Shown one piece after another: positions 16,795 through 26,386 of a DNA stretch of 64,000 bases. Source of the stretch: an uncultured Acetobacteraceae bacterium (lineage in GTDB: Bacteria > Pseudomonadota > Alphaproteobacteria > Acetobacterales > Acetobacteraceae); the NCBI GenBank assembly GCA_903907955.1, contig CAIVPZ010000057.1, positions 78,239 through 142,238 on the forward strand, written 5' to 3'. Made by a program: the position numbers and the translations under genes. The notes beneath the pieces were generated by a model, which was not told where the DNA came from, ran no database searches, and saw nothing but the letters and a program-made list of their open reading frames with translations. Every line of letters starts with the position of its first letter. Within the stretch, counting starts at the first letter, position 1.

Positions 16795-17001
16795 TCAATA
16801 GTTGCTGAAGTGACCTTCCTTGGCCGCCTGGGCGCGGGCGGCCTTCACCACCCCGGGTGTGCGCGCCTCCGCGGCGACCCGCGACAGCAATTGCTCCAGC
16901 GCGGTGCCGCCGCATTTCGGGCAGGCCGGCGGCTCGGAATTCAGCACCAGCGCCTCGAAATCGGTGTCGCACCCGGTGCAGTGATAGCTGAACAGCGGCA
17001 T
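16795..17001 (-). CDS. FmdB-type zinc ribbon protein B
   Basis: 68 residues from ATG 17001. Same family as the downstream gene, with ligands in CTGC (8-11) and CPKC (27-30), then a helical basic tail (VVKAARAQAAKEGHF) in place of the extra cysteines. About 74 bases separate the two genes. The pair probably arose by duplication and then diverged at the C-terminus. It follows comEC on the same strand after a short gap and ends before zinc ribbon A. The molecular role is not known. Confidence 0.8.
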   Translation of the reverse strand: MPLFSYHCTGCDTDFEALVLNSEPPACPKCGGTALEQLLSRVAAEARTPGVVKAARAQAAKEGHFSNY

Positions 17002-17062
17002 GGTGGCTGGTTCTCCCGATCGGTCCCCTGCCCCGTATTCTACGCGGGAACCGCCGCGCGAT

Positions 17063-19210
17063 CTATGGCTCCGCCGGCAACTCCTCGGCCAACGCCGGCA
17101 CCAGGCCGGGTGGCAGCCGGTTGCGCGGGGTTGGGCGGGGCATCCAGATGCGCTCCCCCCGCTCCGCCCGGTCCGACAGCACCCGCGCGCCATCGGGCGA
17201 CAGCCAGATCGCCTGCGCGCCGTCACGCCAGACCGAGAACCGGTCCACCACCGGCAGCGGCACCGCGCAGGGCAGATGCACCGGCTCCAGCGACATCACC
17301 ACGGCGGCGGTGCAGGCGCTGTCCGGCGGGTCGCCGCGCACCAGCAGCGCCACCTTGTCATCCGGCCGGGCGCGCAGTTCACAGGGCGCCCGGCCGCAGC
17401 CCAGCGGCTGCGCCAGTTGCGCCCGCCACAGCACCCGCCAGGCGTCGAGGGTGAAACGGGCGGCGCTGCCGGCGGTCTGCACATACATCCCTTCCGCGTC
17501 GCGCAGCCCCACCATGCGCCCGTCGGCCGACATCAGCAGGTCGGGCGGGCGCTCGCAGGCCGGCGAGGCCAGCCCGATCCCCACCAGTGCCCAGCCGGCC
17601 AGCCGCAGCCGGGTGCGCCACAGCCCGGCCCAGGCCAGTCCGAGGCTGACCACCGCAAGCCCCCAGGCCGGCAGGTGCGGCACCATGATGGTCGCGGCCG
17701 GCCAGGACGACACGAAGCGGGCGACCCACAGCACGGCGTCCACCCCCCAGCCCATCGGCACCAGCCCAACCGCCTCGGCCCCCAGCGGCATGAGGACCAG
17801 CGACAACAGACCGGCCGGCATCACCAGCAGCGCCGTCAGCGGCACCGCCACCATGTTGGCCAGCACGTTGTAGACCTGCACCTGACCGAAATGATACGCG
17901 GCGAAGGGCGCCGAGAAGGTGCCGGCCAGCGCCGCCGTCACCGCCAGCGCCACCACATGGCTGGCCAGCCGCCCGCGCCACCGCCCCTCGCCGCGCAGGC
18001 GCAGCAGCCAGGGGCGCAGCGCCTCGTAGCCGACGATCAGCGCCAGCACGGCGGAAAAGCTCATCTGGAAACTCACACTCATGACCAGATGCGGCTCCAG
18101 CAGCACCAGCGCCGCCATGGCCAGCGCCAGCCCGCGCAACGACAGCGCCCGCCGCCCCGCCAGCACGCCGAGGGTGAACAGGCAGGCCATGGCGAAGCTG
18201 CGCTGCACCGGCACATGCGCGCCGGTCAGCAGCATGTAGCCGGAAGCCGCCAGCAGGGCGGCGAGCGCCGCGATCTGCTTGGTCGGCCAGTACAGCGCCG
18301 CCCATTCCCACACCGCCAGCGCCAGCCGGGTGCCGCCGAACACCAGCCCCATGACGATGCCGATATGCAGCCCGGCGATGGCCAGCAGATGGGCCAGGCC
18401 GGAATCCCGGAACGCCCGGCGGTCGGCCTCGGGGATGGCGCTGGTGGTGCCGGTGAGAAACGTGGTGGCGATGGCGGCGGTGCTGCCGTGCAGCACCGCG
18501 CCGATCCGCGCGGCGATGGTCTCGCGGGTGCGCTGGAGCAGGTCCGCCGGCCAGGATGGCGCCCCCTCGGCCAGCCGGGCGGACGCGCCCAGCGCGGTGC
18601 CGTAGGCGCCGATACCCTGGTAGAAGGCGTCGCGCTGCAGATCCCAGGCGCCCGGATAGGCCGGCGGCGCCGGGCGCATCAGCAGCGCCCGCACCCGCAG
18701 CGCATCGCCGGTGGCAACCGGGGTGGCATCGGTGGCGCGCAGGCGGATGCGCAGCAGGCGGGAGATCGGCGCCCCGCCATCCAGCCGCGCCGCCTCCAGC
18801 GTTACCCGGCGGCCTTCCGGCAGCGGCTCGACCGCGCGCACGGTAGCTTCCGCCACCACGGCGCGGGTTGGCACCTCCATCAGCGGCGGCGCGCGCCAGG
18901 TGGCCAACTGGCCGGCGGCAAACCCGAGCGCCGCCGCCACCGCGCCGGCAGCGGCGGCGCGCCGCGGGAACCAACGCCAGCCACCCGCCAGGGCGGCCAG
19001 CGCAGCCGCCAGCAGGGATGGCGCCAGCCAGGGCGGCGGGTCGGCGTGCAGGGAAAAAAATACCACGGCGCCGGCGGTCATCAGCACCGGCAGCCAGAGG
19101 AAAAACCGGCCGCGCTCGGCCTCGGCCCAGGCGGCAAGCCGTTCGCGGGGGGCCTCGGCCCAGGCCGGACGGGGAATCGCCGTGGCGGCGCGCTGTTGCA
19201 TGACCTTCAC
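17063..19210 (-). CDS. comEC: ComEC/Rec2 family DNA-uptake channel protein
   Basis: 715 residues with at least ten hydrophobic segments. A DUF4131-like N-terminal region (residues 40-220) is followed by the Competence domain (about 230-510) with the characteristic LTGTTSAIPEADRRAFRDSG and GLAHLLAIAGLHIG. The C-terminal extension is short and lacks a metallo-beta-lactamase HxHxDH motif that many ComEC proteins carry. The family forms the inner-membrane channel for single-stranded DNA in natural transformation. No other competence gene is in the window. It starts 74 bases from gltX, which is divergent; the shared region holds both promoters. Confidence 0.85.
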   Translation of the reverse strand: MKVMQQRAATAIPRPAWAEAPRERLAAWAEAERGRFFLWLPVLMTAGAVVFFSLHADPPPWLAPSLLAAALAALAGGWRWFPRRAAAAGAVAAALGFAAGQLATWRAPPLMEVPTRAVVAEATVRAVEPLPEGRRVTLEAARLDGGAPISRLLRIRLRATDATPVATGDALRVRALLMRPAPPAYPGAWDLQRDAFYQGIGAYGTALGASARLAEGAPSWPADLLQRTRETIAARIGAVLHGSTAAIATTFLTGTTSAIPEADRRAFRDSGLAHLLAIAGLHIGIVMGLVFGGTRLALAVWEWAALYWPTKQIAALAALLAASGYMLLTGAHVPVQRSFAMACLFTLGVLAGRRALSLRGLALAMAALVLLEPHLVMSVSFQMSFSAVLALIVGYEALRPWLLRLRGEGRWRGRLASHVVALAVTAALAGTFSAPFAAYHFGQVQVYNVLANMVAVPLTALLVMPAGLLSLVLMPLGAEAVGLVPMGWGVDAVLWVARFVSSWPAATIMVPHLPAWGLAVVSLGLAWAGLWRTRLRLAGWALVGIGLASPACERPPDLLMSADGRMVGLRDAEGMYVQTAGSAARFTLDAWRVLWRAQLAQPLGCGRAPCELRARPDDKVALLVRGDPPDSACTAAVVMSLEPVHLPCAVPLPVVDRFSVWRDGAQAIWLSPDGARVLSDRAERGERIWMPRPTPRNRLPPGLVPALAEELPAEP

Positions 19211-19284
19211 GCTACGCCGGCACGCCTCGTGCCGTCATCCGCGGCCATGCTAGAAGCGCCGCCCAGATGCCCGGAACCCTTGCG

Positions 19285-20682
19285 ATGACCGTCCGTACCC
19301 GCTTCGCCCCCTCGCCCACCGGCCTGCTGCATATCGGTGGCGCCCGCACCGCGCTGTTCAACTACCTGTTCGCCCGCCACCACGGCGGCCAGTTCCTGCT
19401 GCGCATCGAAGACACCGACCGCGCGCGCAGCACCCCGGAAGCAACCCAGGTGATCCTGGACGGGCTGGCCTGGCTCGGCCTGGAGACCGACGAAGCGCCG
19501 CTGTTCCAGTCCACCCGGCAGGCCCGCCACGCCGAGGTGGCGCAGCAGATGCTGGCGGCCGGCCGCGCCTACAAATGCTTCCTCACCGCCGCCGACCTGG
19601 AGCAGATGCGCGCGCAGGCCCGCGCGGAGGGCCGCGGCCCGCGCATCGACAGCCCCTGGCGCGACCGCGACCCGGCCGAAGCGCCGCCCGGCGCGCCGTT
19701 CGCCATTCGCCTGCGCGCCCCGCGCGACGGCGAGACGGTGGTGGACGACCTGGTGCAAAGCGAGGTGCGGGTGGCCAATACCGAACTCGACGACATGATC
19801 ATCCTGCGCAGCGACGGCTCGCCGACCTACCAGCATGCGGTGGTGGTGGACGACCATGACATGGGCATCACCCATGTCATCCGCGGCGATGACCATCTGA
19901 CCAACACCTTCCGGCAGGTGCAGATTTACGACGCGATGGGATGGGAAAAGCCCCGCTTCGGCCATGTGTCGCTGATCCACGGGGCCGATGGAACAAAACT
20001 GTCCAAGCGGCACGGCGCGCAGTCGATCACCGAGTTCCGCGACATGGGCTATCTGCCCGAGGCGCTGTGCAACTATCTGCTGCGGCTCGGCTGGGGCCAT
20101 GGCGACGCCGAGATTCTGTCTCGCGCCGAGGCGGTCGCCCTGTTCGACATCGACGGCGTCGGCCGGGCGGCGAGCCGGATGGACTATGCCAAGCTGGCGC
20201 ATGTGAACGGGGTGTGGATTCGCGCCGCCGACGATGACCGGCTGACCCGCGAGGTGCTGGCGCGACTCGCCCGGCAGCCGGGTCTGGCGCTCGGCACCGC
20301 TGCCGCGCACCGCATCCGGGCGCTGCTGCCGCAGTTGAAGGAGCGCGCGAAGACTCTGGTGGAACTTGCTGATTCTGCAGCTTTCCTGGCGCATCCGCTG
20401 CCGCTGGCGATGGAGCCGAAGGCCGCCGCGCTGCTCACCGCGGAGAACCGGCTGATGCTGCGGGAGGTGGCGGCGGCGCTGGCGGCGAGTGATTTCTCTC
20501 CGTCCGGGCTGGATGCGGCGCTGCGCGGCTATGCCGAGCAGACCGGCCGCAAGCTGGGCAGTGTCGCGCAGCCGCTGCGGGCGGCGCTCACCGGCAGCAC
20601 GGTCAGCCCCGGCATAGACGCGGTGCTGGTGGCGCTGGGGCGCGATGAGGCGCTAGGCCGCATTGCAGCCGCATCCGCTTGA
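19285..20682 (+). CDS. gltX: Glutamate-tRNA ligase
   Basis: 465 residues from ATG 19285, which gives the standard MTVRTRFAPSPTG start; ATG 19267 adds six residues. It is a class I aminoacyl-tRNA synthetase charging tRNA-Glu in the cytosol. The HIGH motif appears as LLHIGGARTALFN and the KMSKS motif as GTKLSKRHG. The length is normal for bacterial GluRS, with an anticodon-binding C-terminal domain. A double-hairpin repeat follows seven bases after the stop and then a convergent tRNA-Leu gene. Whether it is discriminating or also charges tRNA-Gln cannot be said. Confidence 0.95.
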   Translation: MTVRTRFAPSPTGLLHIGGARTALFNYLFARHHGGQFLLRIEDTDRARSTPEATQVILDGLAWLGLETDEAPLFQSTRQARHAEVAQQMLAAGRAYKCFLTAADLEQMRAQARAEGRGPRIDSPWRDRDPAEAPPGAPFAIRLRAPRDGETVVDDLVQSEVRVANTELDDMIILRSDGSPTYQHAVVVDDHDMGITHVIRGDDHLTNTFRQVQIYDAMGWEKPRFGHVSLIHGADGTKLSKRHGAQSITEFRDMGYLPEALCNYLLRLGWGHGDAEILSRAEAVALFDIDGVGRAASRMDYAKLAHVNGVWIRAADDDRLTREVLARLARQPGLALGTAAAHRIRALLPQLKERAKTLVELADSAAFLAHPLPLAMEPKAAALLTAENRLMLREVAAALAASDFSPSGLDAALRGYAEQTGRKLGSVAQPLRAALTGSTVSPGIDAVLVALGRDEALGRIAAASA

Positions 20683-20688
20683 ATGAAT

Positions 20689-20744
20689 GGGGTCCAGGGG
20701 GCCACTGCCCCTTGGCGGGTCCAGGGCAGCGCCCTGGCCTTGCT
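20689..20744 (-). repeat. Double-hairpin dispersed repeat, copy 2 of 3
   Basis: Reverse-orientation copy of the element at 9894-9949. Both hairpins are preserved: CCAGGGC/GCCCTGG, and a second stem with CC..GGGGC/GCCCC..GG bases. It lies between the gltX stop and the 3' end of the convergent tRNA-Leu gene. Confidence 0.85.
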
Positions 20745-20756
20745 TACCTGTCCAAC

Positions 20757-20842
20757 TGGTGCGGTCGAGAAGACTCGAACTTCCACGGGGTTTCCCCCAC
20801 AAGCACCTCAAGCTTGCGCGTCTACCATTCCGCCACGACCGC
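20757..20842 (-). tRNA. tRNA-Leu (anticodon GAG)
   Basis: 86 bases including an encoded CCA end. The acceptor stem GCGGTCG/CGACCGC closes perfectly. The anticodon stem AAGC/GCTT holds the loop TTGAGGT, giving GAG. The T-arm reads GTTCGAGTC. A long variable arm (TGGGGGAAACCCCG) marks a class II tRNA, as expected for leucine. Confidence 0.95.
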
Positions 20843-20872
20843 CCGTCGGGGTGAGGCGCGGGGATATAGCGG

Positions 20873-21553
20873 ATGAGTCGGGCGGCATCAATGGACGACG
20901 TTGCAGAGAATGTGGAATGGCGGATCAGCGACGGGCTGACCGGCTATCCGCTGGCGCTGGCGGCGATGCGGGAACGGGTGGCGGCGATCCGCGCCGGCAC
21001 GGCGCGGGAGCTGGTGTGGCTGGTGGAGCACCCGCCGCTGTATTCCGCCGGCACCTCGGCGGCGCGGGCCGACCTGCGGCTGCCGGACCGTTTCCCCACC
21101 TATGACGCCGGCCGCGGCGGGCAATGGACCTATCACGGGCCGGGGCAGCGCACCGGCTATGTGATGCTGGACCTGACCAGGGCGCACGGCGCGATGCGCC
21201 CGCATGATGTGCGCAGTTATGTGCACGGGCTGGAGGAATGGCTGATCCGCGCGCTGGACCGGTTCAACGTGCGCGGCGAGCGGCGCGCCGGCCGGGTGGG
21301 CATCTGGGTGGCCGACCGCGCCGCCGGGACCGAGGCGAAGATCGGCGCGATCGGGGTGCGGGTGACCCGCTGGGTAAGCTGGCACGGGGTGGCGCTGAAC
21401 GTCGCGCCCGACCTGTCGCATTTCGCCGGCATCGTGCCCTGCGGTATCCGCGAACACGGGGTGACCAGCCTGCATGCGCTCGGCATTCCGGTGACGATGG
21501 CGGAGGCGGACGGGGCGCTGATGGCGGCGTGGGCGGAGGTGTTCGGGGCCTGA
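20873..21553 (+). CDS. lipB: Octanoyl-[acyl carrier protein]:protein octanoyltransferase
   Basis: 226 residues from ATG 20873; ATG 20891 would give a protein six residues shorter and fits the family start equally well. LipB moves octanoate from acyl carrier protein to the lipoyl domains of 2-oxoacid dehydrogenases and the glycine cleavage H protein. Motifs visible: [11 protein letters not shown], the catalytic Lys in [11 protein letters not shown], and the catalytic Cys in [15 protein letters not shown]. No lipA is adjacent. The gene begins 31 bases after the tRNA-Leu 5' end, divergent from it. Confidence 0.93.
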   Translation: MSRAASMDDVAENVEWRISDGLTGYPLALAAMRERVAAIRAGTARELVWLVEHPPLYSAGTSAARADLRLPDRFPTYDAGRGGQWTYHGPGQRTGYVMLDLTRAHGAMRPHDVRSYVHGLEEWLIRALDRFNVRGERRAGRVGIWVADRAAGTEAKIGAIGVRVTRWVSWHGVALNVAPDLSHFAGIVPCGIREHGVTSLHALGIPVTMAEADGALMAAWAEVFGA

Positions 21554-21605
21554 AAGCGGCCTGCATTAACGCCGTCTTTGCGCCTGCGGGGGCAGACTGG
21601 CCGGC

Positions 21606-22370
21606 ATGTCGAACCGCCCGCACATCTTTCTGGCGACGCCCTGCTTCGGCGGGCTGGTCACTACCGGCTACATGCAGTCGGTGCTCGCCCTGGTGCAGGT
21701 CGCCGGGGAAGCGGGGTTCGACCTGTCGCATGCGCTGCTCGGGCACGACGCGCTGATCACCCGCTGCCGCAGCACGCTGCTGGGCAGCTTCATGGACAGC
21801 AGCGCCAGCCACCTGCTGTTCGTGGACAGCGATATCGCCTTCCTGCCGGCGCAGGTGGTGCGGCTGTTGCGCGCCGGCAAGGACTTCGCCGCCGGCATGT
21901 ACCCGATCAAGTCGCTGAACTGGGGCCAGGCGGCGCGGCACCGCCACCTGCACGGCGAGGCGGACGATGCGGCCTGCCTGCTCTATGTCGGCCGGCCCTG
22001 CGACCCGGCCGAGCGGGAGCATGAGGACGGGCTGGTCACCGCCATCTATGCCGGCACCGGCTTCATGATGGTCACCCGCGCGGCGGTGGCGCGCATGATC
22101 GCCGCCTATCCGGAAACCCGCTATCGCGCCATCCACGCCTGGCCGCTGCCCACCGGGCCGGAGCGCGAACGGCATGCGCTGTTCGACACCATGATCCTGC
22201 CGGAGACCGGTGAATACCTCAGCGAGGACTATGCCTTCTGCCACCGCTGGCGGGCGGTCGGCGGGCGCATCTGGCTCGACACGCAGAGCCGGCTGACGCA
22301 TGTCGGCAGCTTCGAGTATTGCGGCAACCCGGCCGGGCGGTTTGCCGGGGCGGCGGCCGCCCTTCTCTGA
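21606..22370 (+). CDS. GT-A-like glycosyltransferase family protein
   Basis: 254 residues. The N-terminal region resembles a GT-A nucleotide-diphospho-sugar transferase: IFLATPCFGG, a long helix, then LLFVDSDIAF containing a DxD metal motif at about residues 75-77. Near the C-terminus SEDYAFCHRWRAVGGRIWLD provides the acidic catalytic-type segment seen in many GT2-like enzymes. There is no membrane segment. It lies 52 bases behind lipB on the same strand. Donor and acceptor sugars are unknown and no polysaccharide cluster surrounds it. Confidence 0.65.
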   Translation: MSNRPHIFLATPCFGGLVTTGYMQSVLALVQVAGEAGFDLSHALLGHDALITRCRSTLLGSFMDSSASHLLFVDSDIAFLPAQVVRLLRAGKDFAAGMYPIKSLNWGQAARHRHLHGEADDAACLLYVGRPCDPAEREHEDGLVTAIYAGTGFMMVTRAAVARMIAAYPETRYRAIHAWPLPTGPERERHALFDTMILPETGEYLSEDYAFCHRWRAVGGRIWLDTQSRLTHVGSFEYCGNPAGRFAGAAAALL

Positions 22371-22839
22371 GGCGGGCGGCGGGCAACCGGCCGGGCCAAG
22401 GCAAAATTCCAACATTCCGTTAACCGAACATTGCATTTACGGTTCGGCACTGTCCGTTCACGCGGAGTTCGTGCAAGATGCCATCGTGAGCGACCGGTGC
22501 GCAGGACTCCCGAGGAACGGCCGGCGCGTTGACGTCCAGCTTCGCCAATATGCGGCGGCTGGCCGGTGTCGCGCATCCCGCGAGCTGGCGTCCGGAGCAC
22601 CACCCCCCAGCGTTCACCGGGCGATCATCCTTTCGCGGCCATTCCATGTGCTATTTTCCTGGACATGCTCATGACATCCGGTGCGGACGGCAGTTGTCAG
22701 CCCAGGTCAGAAGGCCATCCGCTTCGCACCGAGATGTCCTGAGGATGCGAACAGAGACAGCGGCGACAAGCCAGCCCGGCCTGAACCGTTCCCTGGCGAT
22801 ACACGCCGCCGCCGCGCCCGCGGCCTCCGTTTCCCCCGC
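22371..22839. other. Intergenic region before HD-GYP gene
   Basis: 469 bases. I see no gene with a good ribosome site. The reading frame of the following gene stays open back to a GTG at 22681, so the true start is uncertain. An AT-richer block at 22400-22445 carries CCGAAC (22424-22429) and GTTCGG (22442-22447) as a short inverted repeat and could hold a promoter. Confidence 0.35.
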
Positions 22840-25800
22840 ATGACAATGCCTGCCTTGCGGCTGCCCGGCCTATCCGTCCGGCTGCGGCGGCTCCACACCG
22901 ATGTGGTGATCGGGCTGGTGTTCGTGCTGACGCTGGGCATGACCTGGGCGGTTTCGCAGCGCATGGAAGCGGCAGCCGAACGCCAGGGGATCACCAACGC
23001 CTTCGCCGAATCCGGCAACCTGGCCCAGTTGCTGAAGCTGCACTGGTCCGGGATGGGGCAGCGGATCGACGCGCTGCAGCGTCTTGCCCGGCTGGTCACC
23101 CGGGCGCCTCTGAACGGCAGCCGCAACGGGGCGGAGCTGCTTGCGGAGTTGCGGAGTTCCGCACTGCTGGCCGGCTCCAGCATCCTGCAGGTCGCGGCGC
23201 TGGACCCCGCCGGCGACCTGATCTGGACCATCCTGCAGATGCCGCCCGAGCGGTTGAACCTGGCACAGCGCGATTATTACCAGGCGATCGCGCGCGATGG
23301 CCGCGACAGCTTCATCGGCGGCCCGGTGCGCGGCGCGGTGAGCGGGCACTGGTCGTTCCAGTTCGCCGAGGCCCTGCGCGATCCCGACCACACGCTGCGG
23401 GCCATTACGGTGGTTTCGGTTGATACCGGATGGGCCGAGGCGCTGGCCAGCGAACTGGACATCGCCGATCGCGGCGTCATCAGCCTGGTCCGCAACGACG
23501 GCCTGCTGCTGGCGCGCAATCCGAACGTGCACATCGGCGAGGTCATCCCGCCGCAGAACTCCGTATGGTTTGCCGCCTGGCAACGCGGCGCGGCCGAAGC
23601 GCTCCTCCCCGGCCCGCGCGACGGGGTGCTGCGCTTCTACGCGGCGCGCCGGGTTCCCAATTCCGATATCGTGGTCGTGACCGGTCTCAACGCCGCCGAC
23701 AGGATGGCACAGGCGCAGGCAACCATCACCACCATCCGTCGCGCGACCGCGGGGTTCGCCCTCGCGCTGACCGGTCTGGCGGTGTCGGTGAGCGTGGGTA
23801 TCCGGCGACAGCGCAGCCTGACGACGGAGCGCCAGCGCACCCACGACCTCGCCGCACGCGAAGGGCTGTTGCGCCATATTGCCGAGCAGGCCACCGACGT
23901 GATCTGCCTGCAGGATGCCGGGCTGCGCAACATTTTCGTCAGCCCGGCCGTTCGCACCTTGCTCGGCATCGAGCCGCAGCAGTTGATCGGCTGCAGGTTC
24001 GGCAGCACCGTCCTGCCCGCCGATACGCCCACCGTCGAGGCAGCGCTCACCGGGCTTGAGCGCTCAGGTACCCCACAGCGTTTCATCGTCCGGGGGCGCC
24101 ATGCCGATGGCGGCTTCCGCTGGGTGGAAACCGAAATGGTGGCCGTCGCCGACCCCGGCGACCCAACCGGTTGCCGCTATTTGTCCATCAGCCGCGACGT
24201 CACCGAAGCGCAAACCGCCCACCAGCGGATCGAAACCCTGCTCGACCTGAAAAGCCTGCTGAGCAGCACGAACGAGATGATCGCCCGCGGCTTGCCGCTG
24301 AGCGACCTGTTCGACGGCATTTGCCAGGCCTGCGTTTCGCAGGGCCGATTCCAACTGGCCTGGATCGGCATGGCCGACCCGGAGCACGAAACAGTCCGAT
24401 GCGTGGCCCAGGCCGGCCCGGCGACGGAGTACGCCAAGCATCTCTTCATCAGTCTGGACCCCACCCTGCCGACCGGACAAGGCCCAACAGCACTGGCGAT
24501 GCGCGAGGACAGGCACATCATCGTCAACGACTATGCGGCATCGACGATCACCGGCCCCTGGCACGACGCGGCGAAGCAGTTCGGGCTCGCCGCCGCCGCG
24601 TCCTTCCCTTTGCACCTGCAAGGCAAGCCGGTCGGCCAGATCGCAGTCTACGCGAACCGGGTCAACTTCTTCGACGAGGAATTAATCGTGCAGCTGCGCC
24701 AACTGGCCGCCAACGTCAGCTTCGCCATGGATGCCGTCGAGACCGAGACCGAACGGGTGCGCGCCGAGATCAGGCTGCGCGAGAGCGAGCAGCGATTCCG
24801 GTCCCTGGTCGAATCGCCGTTGGCCGGCATTGCGATTTTTGATTCCGGGCATATCCGCTACGCGAACGACCGGTTCGCCGAAATCTTCGCCTGCCTGCCG
24901 GCCGATCTGACCGAGGGAAGGTTCAACTGGATCGAGGCCGGGCATGCCGCATTGATCGGTGACGTCGAGCGAAAGCTGGAAGGAGGCCTGTCGCCCGCGC
25001 CATTCAGGATGCCGGCGAAGCGCCGCGACGGTCAGGCGATGATCGTCGAATGCTACTTCAGCCGATCACCGAACGGCCAGCAGGGCTCCACCATCCTGAT
25101 GCTCCAGGACATCACCGAACGCGACCGCATCGAGCACGCATTGCGGGAAAGCGAGGAGGGCTTGCGGGCCACTTTCGAAAACGCGGCGGTCGGCATTGCG
25201 CGGCTTGGGCTGGACGGGCGATGGCTCGCCGCAAACGAAACATTCTGCGGGTTCCTCGGCTATTCGGCCGAGGAGGTGACCACGCTGGACCTCGATGCCA
25301 CGATCTGTCCGAACGATCAGGCGGTGTTTCACGCCGCCACCGACGCGTTGCGCGCCGGCGAGCAGCGATCGATCGCCTTCAGCAAGCGGTTCGTGCGCAG
25401 GACCGGCGAGATTGTCTGGGGGCGGGCCGCCGTGTCGGCGCGCCGCGATAGCGCCGGAAACCTGCTCGAATTCATCACCGCGGTCGCCGACATCACGGCG
25501 CAGCACATGGCCGAGGAAGAGGTTTCCGACCGGATCAGGCAGATGGAGGCCGCTTTGCGGGGAACGCTGGAAGCCGTCGCCAGGATGGTGGAGCAGCGCG
25601 ATCCCTACACCGCCGGGCATGAAAGGCGCGTCGGCCAGATCGCAGCGGCGATCGGCAGGGAGATGGGACTGACCGAGGCCCAATGCGAGCAGCTCGAGTT
25701 GACCGGCCTGGTGCACGACATCGGCAAGATCAGCATACCGACCGAGATCCTCACCTACCCGGGCCGCCTGGGGCATATCCAGATGGAACTGGTCAAGACA

Positions 25801-26139
25801 CATGCCGAGAAGGGGTATGAAATCCTGAAGGATCTGCCGTTTGCCTGGCCGCTGGCGGAGATGGTTCGCCAGCATCACGAGCGCATGGACGGCTCGGGCT
25901 ATCCCAGAGGGATCAAGGGAGACGCCATCCTGTTGGAAGCCCGCATCCTGGCGGTGGCGGATGTGCTTGAAGCCATGTCCGCGCACCGGCCCTACCGGCC
26001 AGCTCTCGGCGAAGGGTTGGCGATCGCGGAGATCACCGACGGGCGCGGCCGTATCTATGACGCCGAGGTGGTCGATGCGGCGCTGCGGTTGATCCGGGAA
26101 AAGGGCTATAGTCTCACGGCCCTCATGGCTTGCGCGTAA
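22840..26139 (+). CDS. Membrane Cache/PAS/GAF sensor with HD-GYP c-di-GMP phosphodiesterase
   Basis: 1099 residues if it starts at ATG 22840; ribosome sites are poor and GTG 22681 is possible. Order: transmembrane helix (about 22-40), periplasmic Cache-type sensor (45-300), second transmembrane helix (302-320), PAS (about 340-460), GAF (477-634), two PAS (643-763, 767-890) and HD-GYP (about 910-1095). The HD-GYP catalytic signatures are intact: HDIGK at 959-963 and HHERMDGSGYPRG from 1012, with GYP at 1020-1022. It should hydrolyse cyclic di-GMP at the inner membrane in response to an extracellular and one or more cytosolic signals. No GGDEF partner or receiver domain is nearby. The signal is unknown. 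Confidence 0.88.
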   Translation: MTMPALRLPGLSVRLRRLHTDVVIGLVFVLTLGMTWAVSQRMEAAAERQGITNAFAESGNLAQLLKLHWSGMGQRIDALQRLARLVTRAPLNGSRNGAELLAELRSSALLAGSSILQVAALDPAGDLIWTILQMPPERLNLAQRDYYQAIARDGRDSFIGGPVRGAVSGHWSFQFAEALRDPDHTLRAITVVSVDTGWAEALASELDIADRGVISLVRNDGLLLARNPNVHIGEVIPPQNSVWFAAWQRGAAEALLPGPRDGVLRFYAARRVPNSDIVVVTGLNAADRMAQAQATITTIRRATAGFALALTGLAVSVSVGIRRQRSLTTERQRTHDLAAREGLLRHIAEQATDVICLQDAGLRNIFVSPAVRTLLGIEPQQLIGCRFGSTVLPADTPTVEAALTGLERSGTPQRFIVRGRHADGGFRWVETEMVAVADPGDPTGCRYLSISRDVTEAQTAHQRIETLLDLKSLLSSTNEMIARGLPLSDLFDGICQACVSQGRFQLAWIGMADPEHETVRCVAQAGPATEYAKHLFISLDPTLPTGQGPTALAMREDRHIIVNDYAASTITGPWHDAAKQFGLAAAASFPLHLQGKPVGQIAVYANRVNFFDEELIVQLRQLAANVSFAMDAVETETERVRAEIRLRESEQRFRSLVESPLAGIAIFDSGHIRYANDRFAEIFACLPADLTEGRFNWIEAGHAALIGDVERKLEGGLSPAPFRMPAKRRDGQAMIVECYFSRSPNGQQGSTILMLQDITERDRIEHALRESEEGLRATFENAAVGIARLGLDGRWLAANETFCGFLGYSAEEVTTLDLDATICPNDQAVFHAATDALRAGEQRSIAFSKRFVRRTGEIVWGRAAVSARRDSAGNLLEFITAVADITAQHMAEEEVSDRIRQMEAALRGTLEAVARMVEQRDPYTAGHERRVGQIAAAIGREMGLTEAQCEQLELTGLVHDIGKISIPTEILTYPGRLGHIQMELVKTHAEKGYEILKDLPFAWPLAEMVRQHHERMDGSGYPRGIKGDAILLEARILAVADVLEAMSAHRPYRPALGEGLAIAEITDGRGRIYDAEVVDAALRLIREKGYSLTALMACA

Positions 26140-26295
26140 TGCCAGGCGGCGGCAAGGGGTGGGTCGCGGCCTTGCGCACCGCACCATCGGCAGTCTATGG
26201 TCATCCCATGGACGCGATGATCCCATCCACCCGATTTTGGCGCCGCTGGCGGTACACTCCGGCGGCCTAGGTTCTCGCACCCGACGATGACCCCG

Positions 26296-26323
26296 AAGCC
26301 GCCCCACAGAGGCGGCTTTCGTT
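26296..26323. terminator. Hairpin, probable intrinsic terminator or leader structure
   Basis: AAGCCGCC at 26296-26303 pairs perfectly with GGCGGCTT at 26311-26318 around a seven-base loop, followed by TCGTT. It is about 157 bases after the HD-GYP gene and 64 bases before a small ORF, so it may end the former or lie in the leader of the latter. Confidence 0.5.
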
Positions 26324-26386
26324 GGTGACGACCCCTGAAAACGATGTCCGCCGAACGTGGTGCGGTCCCCTTGAAGGAGACCCGGC

